The notes beneath the pieces were generated by a model. It was not told where the DNA came from and did no database searches. It saw nothing but the letters and a program-made list of their open reading frames with translations. Source: Poteriospumella lacustris (Eukaryota; Sar; Chrysophyceae; Chromulinales; Dinobryaceae). From it: a DNA stretch of 53,575 nt. The stretch is from the NCBI GenBank assembly GCA_008000375.1, contig SMOI01000219.1, positions 1 through 53,575 on the forward strand, in the 5' to 3' direction. Both the position numbers and the translations under genes were made by a program. Of this stretch, positions 49,627 through 53,575 are shown piece by piece (position 1 is the first letter of the stretch; each line of letters starts with the position of its first letter).

Positions 49627-50353
49627 AATTTTTTTTAGCTGCGAGTTGAAGAATCTCCCGTCGGGTGAGGAAAAGTGTACGTCTGTCAGAATGATAATGT
49701 GTAGCGTGAAGATCCACGATGAGTTTTGATTTTGAGGGGAACGACGAGATCTCGTCGCCGGTGACTTCGGAGACTGGCCGCCGCCGTCGTCGTCGTCGTC
49801 GTCATGTCACATGGGCCATGGCTGGGAAAGTGCCCAAAGTCCCCAAACATCATGGGAGGACATCTGGGTACTTCTGGGGCGACTAGTCGTTGAGGCAGAG
49901 GGCGTTTCATTTCCTGTGTTTGACCGATGGGGCCGCTCCGCTGGCAGTTTTGAAAGCGAGAGACAGCGATGATAACTGTATTGATTGATGACATTTGCAC
50001 AGTGATCGCATTCGCTTTTCGCGCTGAAATCCGCTACAAGGTCTTCGACTACAAAGGGTTGCCTCAATCTACCCATTAGAGTTGTCTCAGGGCCCTTGAA
50101 ACGAGTCAAGTACATCGTTCAGAGTTCCCCATCACTAGTGTTACTTGCGCCACGGTGAAATTGACATGAATTGAGTTGAGTAATGGTAAGTTGGGACGGT
50201 AATGGTTGTTGTTTGGACCGGGAATCACCGTCTTTGTCTCATTTGCAGGCATTGTCTCTTCGAAGTCGACCTCCCCAAGGGGTGGTGGCCACCCACACCC
50301 AACCACTTCCCACTCTGCTGTCTCGCAGTTCTTGCCCGCCCTTGCACAGTAGA
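49627..50353. other. divergent upstream region with short frames
   Basis: Between divergent starts at 49626 and 50354. A 56-codon plus frame (49719-49889) begins MSFDFEGNDEISSPVTSETG followed by eight Arg from a CGT/CGC run at 49779-49802, and a minus frame 50115-49807 begins MYLTRFKGPETTLMGRLRQP. Neither is convincing as a gene. The frame of the Sfi1-like gene is open up to 50183, so the protein could be 57 residues longer. Confidence 0.35.
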
Positions 50354-53300
50354 ATGGCTGAACTCAAGAATAATCTGCTTCCCGACAGCGACGATGATCG
50401 CAGCGACCATCCAATGCCTTCGAAGGGCGCCATTCTGCAGCTGGAGCAGAAGGACGCAGAGGCCATGACGCAGCATCTCAATCACGAGCGACAGGTGTGG
50501 CTCAAACTGTCCCTGGCCGCGATACGCTCCGCCAAATCGATGGAGATCGCCTCGAACGACCAGCTACACGCGCTGGCTCACCGGTGGATGGAGATTCGCC
50601 TGCTCTTGACCATCGAAACGCTGCGTCGCGATGCTCACGCCTATTCACGCGCCCACCAACCCACCACCCACGGCGCCCCCATCCGCAGCATTTTGGCGCT
50701 GGAACACTTCCCTCGCCCAGCAGTCAAACCATCCCCCGGCGGCCGGAAGGGCAGCAAGAAGGCGACCAGCAGTGGCACCGGTAGACACGCCACTGCACCC
50801 GCCGCCGCCGCCGCCGCTGCCGCTGCATCGTCCTCGGCGTCCTCGCTGCACAAGCGACCACCGCACACGGCCTGGGAAGGCACCGTCTACCGGCACAAGC
50901 TCCTCACCTCGCTGCACTACAAACTGTCGCTGAAGCTCGTCTGGCAGGCGCTGCAGCTGCACGCGCAGCAGTCGAAGCAGCGCCGCCGTATGCTCACCTC
51001 GATCCCCACGCTACGGCAACAGAAACTGCGCCAGGTGACCTTCCTCGCGCTCGTGCAGACCATGGTCGAAGCACGGTACCTGCAGCGCCGCAGTGACGCA
51101 CAGGCGACGCAGTTTCTCCTCCAGCGTCACGTGCAGACGCCGTTTCGCCTGTGGCACCGGCGCGTCCATCACCAGCTGCCGCAGTGGCGACGGCTGCAGT
51201 ACGCGGCGCTGACGTATCGTCGGTATCGACGGCTGCAGTTGGCCTGGCAGCTTCTGCGGGTGCGACTGCTGCGTCGTCGACGGATGCGGCAGTGGCAAGT
51301 GGCGTACTGCGGCCGCAGTCGACAGCTGCGCGCGTGGCTCGCCTGGCGCTGCGTCTGGCAGCAGAAGGACGCCTGGCGGGCGTCGCTGTACGCGCGCTAC
51401 ACCGGCGGCGGCGGGTCGGGGGCGTCTGTGCAGCGGTCACGAGGCCCAGAGGCGGCGCAGGGGCTGTCCGCGCAGGCGGCCGTCGCCCGGTACCGCGACC
51501 GACAGCGGCAGTGGCGGCAGCCTGCGTACGCGGGGATCCACCAGTTCCCTGCGCATCGTGCGGCCACAGCGCGCAGCGACAGCCGCCACAGCCGCAGCCG
51601 GGGGCCGGGCGCCTCGTGGGCGGCGGGAGACGCGCCACTGTCGCCGTCGCCGTCGCCGTCGCCGTGGGAGGAGGAGGACGACGACGTCGCTTCGCGGCGA
51701 TCGGTCTTCGACAGCGCCAAACGCAGCCGCTTCGCCAGCGGCGACTCCGTCGCTCGTCTCGCGCACTCGTCGCAGACCGCGCCGTCGCTGCTGCGAGTCG
51801 ACGCCGCCTCCCGCGTCACTGGTCGCAGCGGTGGTGGAGGCAGTCGTCGATCCTACAGCAGCCACAGCCACAGCTACAGCCGCAGCCGTAACCGCAGTCG
51901 TAGTGGCAGCGGTAGCGGCGACGGCAGCGACGACGTGTCGGACGACTCGCTCGTGGCGCCGGACGCCCCGTCCACCGGCGGTACGTTGACTAACTGCATC
52001 TCTCTCTCTCCTTGTCACTCTCTCTGACGCCTCTGACGCCGCTGACGCCTCCGCTGTGTGTAGAGTTCCCCTCGACGCTCTCGCCGCTGACGCCGGCGAC
52101 GGCGAAGTCGCGACGCGCCACCCGTTTCACTTTCTCGCCGCCGGGGTCACCGGTCGCCGCGGCGCCTCGCGGCGGCGCCTCGTCGTCGTCATCTTCGTTC
52201 CGTCGGTCCGTGGCGGCCTCTTCCGCCGCCTCGGCGGCCTCGGCGGCCTCGCAGCGCTCGCGGCTGATCGAAGACGTCCTCTCGCGGACCTCGCAGGACG
52301 CGCTGGCGCTGCTGCACCGTTCGTCGCCCACCGCGCCGCAGCCACAGCCGCAGCAGCCGCAGCCGATGGCGCTGTCGCCGCGTGCCCAGCAGCAACTCGC
52401 AGCGCTACTCGACCGCGTCCCCGACGACGACGTCGACCCGCTGCATCCGCTGACCGCCGCCCAGCGCGAGGCGGTGCACCGGCTCGTGCAACAGCGACGG
52501 GTAACGTGCCCCGCCCCGCGTCTACCGCCCCCGTCTACCCTCTACGTGTGTCTCTAACGCCTGTGTCTGTCTCTGTCTCCGTCTCTGTCTCTGTCGTTGT
52601 CTCTGTCTCTGTGTCTGTAGAGCGCGTGGTACTTCCGCCAGTGCCGCGCGTGGTTCGGTCGCGTGTTGTCCGCCGCCCACCGACGACGCTGTGGCCGCCG
52701 CCTGGCGCACGCTCATCGCGCGCAGCGTTTGCAGCGGCGCTGGCGACAGTGGCGACGGCTGTGGCAGCAATGGCAGCAGCAACACGCGCTCTGCGACGCG
52801 ATCTACGCGCGACGGTGGCTGGCGACGGTGTTCGGCGCCTGGCGCGACGGTTTCGCGCAGCGGTTCCACGTGCACCGCCACGTCGCCGAGCTGTTGTGCG
52901 TCAAGCGCACGAAGCGTCGGCTGCGGCGCTGTTGGCGCCACTGGCGCACGCTGCAACGCGAGCGCGACGTGGTCGTCCGCGCGCGGGCCGCGGTGGTGGC
53001 GGGGCTGTTGCGCCGCGTGGTCGGCGGCTGGCGCAGCGTCGTCGGCCGCGCGCGGTACCTTCGCACGGCGGCCCGCGTCGTGGTCCTGCGGCGCGTGCTG
53101 CGCCCGATGTTTGCGACGTGGCGGGGCAAGTGCCGCAACAAGCGACTGCTGCGCCGCGTGTTCACGGTGCAGGAGCAGTGCTGGGCGGTGCGGCGGTCTG
53201 ACGCCTCGCTCGACGGGCGGCGGGCCCTGGCCACCGCCCCGCCGGCGGCGTCCTTCGCGCACGTGTATCAGCACTTCCACGCGTGGGCGACGGTCGTGCG

Positions 53301-53575
53301 CACCCGACGGCGGCAGCGGTGGGAAGACCGGCACCAGCGACTGGCGCTGTGCTTCCGCGGCGCGACGCTGCTGGCGCGACACTTCGTCGCGTGGCGCGAC
53401 GTGCAGCGCGTCGGCCACCGTCGGCGGCAATGGCAGCGGCGGTGGCAACAGCGGCGCTTGCAACGGTCGCTGGCGGCGTGGCGCGGGTGGCTCGTGGAGG
53501 TCGAACGGCCGCGTCGCGCGCTGGCGGTGGCCGCGTGGCAGCGGGCGGCGGTGGCGCGGTGGTGGGCGCGCTGGC
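50354..53575 (+). CDS. Sfi1-like centrin-binding repeat protein, 5' part
   Basis: Exons 50354-51980, 52064-52500 and 52621 to the window end (open), with GT-AG introns of 83 and 120 bp; the frame is continuous across both. The start at 50354 (MAELKNNLLPDSDDDRSDHP) is preferred over 50183 because the extra residues are low complexity. After an N-terminal region with a poly-Ala stretch, exon 1 has Arg/Trp/Leu repeats (FRLWHRRVHHQLPQWRRLQY, RLQLAWQLLRVRLLRRRRMR). The Ser/Arg-rich end of exon 1 and exon 2 form a linker. Exon 3 holds regularly spaced repeats: VFGAWRDGF, CWRHWRTL, VVGGWRSVV, MFATWRGKC, HFHAWATVV, HFVAWRDV, SLAAWRGW. This x(A/G)WRxx spacing is that of Sfi1 repeats, each binding one centrin at centrosomes or basal bodies. 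A role at basal bodies of zoospores is inferred. GC content is very high. Confidence 0.75.
52501..52620 (+). other. intron with (TCTGTC)n tract
   Basis: Second intron of the Sfi1-like gene. After GTAACG the last 60 bases are almost entirely CTGTCT/CCGTCT units leading to the TAG acceptor, acting as a very long pyrimidine-rich tract. Confidence 0.7.

Noticed and set aside
51151-51891. 246-codon plus-strand frame overlapping the Sfi1-like exon
   Set aside because: Ala/Arg/Val-rich alternative frame; the Sfi1 frame has regular Trp repeats and continues over two introns.
52056-53201. 381-codon plus-strand frame over Sfi1-like exons 2 and 3
   Set aside because: Off-frame; the correct frame is open from 52621 to the window end and carries the AWR repeats.
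52522-53463. 313-codon minus-strand frame
   Set aside because: Antisense shadow of the GC-rich Sfi1-like exon, biased to Arg, Ala, Pro and Gln.

Overview
The window reads as nuclear DNA of a stramenopile, most likely an oomycete or close relative, although the species cannot be fixed from sequence alone. The evidence is GT-AG introns of about 60-140 bp in compact genes, a GPN2-type GTPase, a KWT/NCDPMRI-motif protein of a kind I associate with oomycetes and diatoms, tandem helicase-associated (HA) repeat proteins, REJ/polycystin-like membrane proteins, and a typical mix of eukaryotic transposon relics (PIF/Harbinger, hAT, MULE, Copia, mariner-like).

Layout. (1) 1-5241 is a GC-rich gene block: the 3' end of a REJ/PKD-type membrane protein gene (+) and a zinc-independent MDR/quinone-oxidoreductase-like gene (-). 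(2) About 5.3-30.4 kb is AT-richer and is a transposon graveyard. It holds a decayed hAT; two tandem copies of a divergent zinc-cluster/acidic-DDE element; Copia scraps; at least five PIF/Harbinger fragments; a 994-bp TAA-flanked MITE; a 2.55-kb TTA-flanked Harbinger element with part of its transposase; foldback elements; a MULE transposase with one in-frame stop; and a BspA-like fragment. (3) About 30.5-32.2 kb is GC-rich again and holds a frameshifted REJ-domain pseudogene, the same broad family as the gene at the left edge. (4) 32.8-33.5 kb holds a small intron-containing zinc-knuckle-like gene. (5) 33.9-43.4 kb is a direct segmental duplication. Each copy carries one intact 697-codon gene for eight HA repeats behind a mitochondrial-type presequence, plus a decayed second gene. 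A 1.38-kb TA-flanked inverted-repeat element with strong hairpins lies between the copies. (6) 43.5-53.6 kb is a compact GC-rich block: six-exon GPN2 (+), a three-exon KWT/NCDPMRI gene (-), two orphan ORFs (-), and a long Sfi1-like centrin-binding-repeat gene (+) that runs off the right edge.

The genes do not form an operon-like system. The best candidates for undescribed biology are the duplicated HA-repeat proteins, which look like organelle-targeted helical-repeat factors evolving by ectopic gene conversion; the divergent zinc-cluster/acidic-DDE transposon; and the stramenopile KWT/NCDPMRI protein. Exon boundaries given below were chosen by hand from splice consensus plus reading-frame continuity and were not computed.
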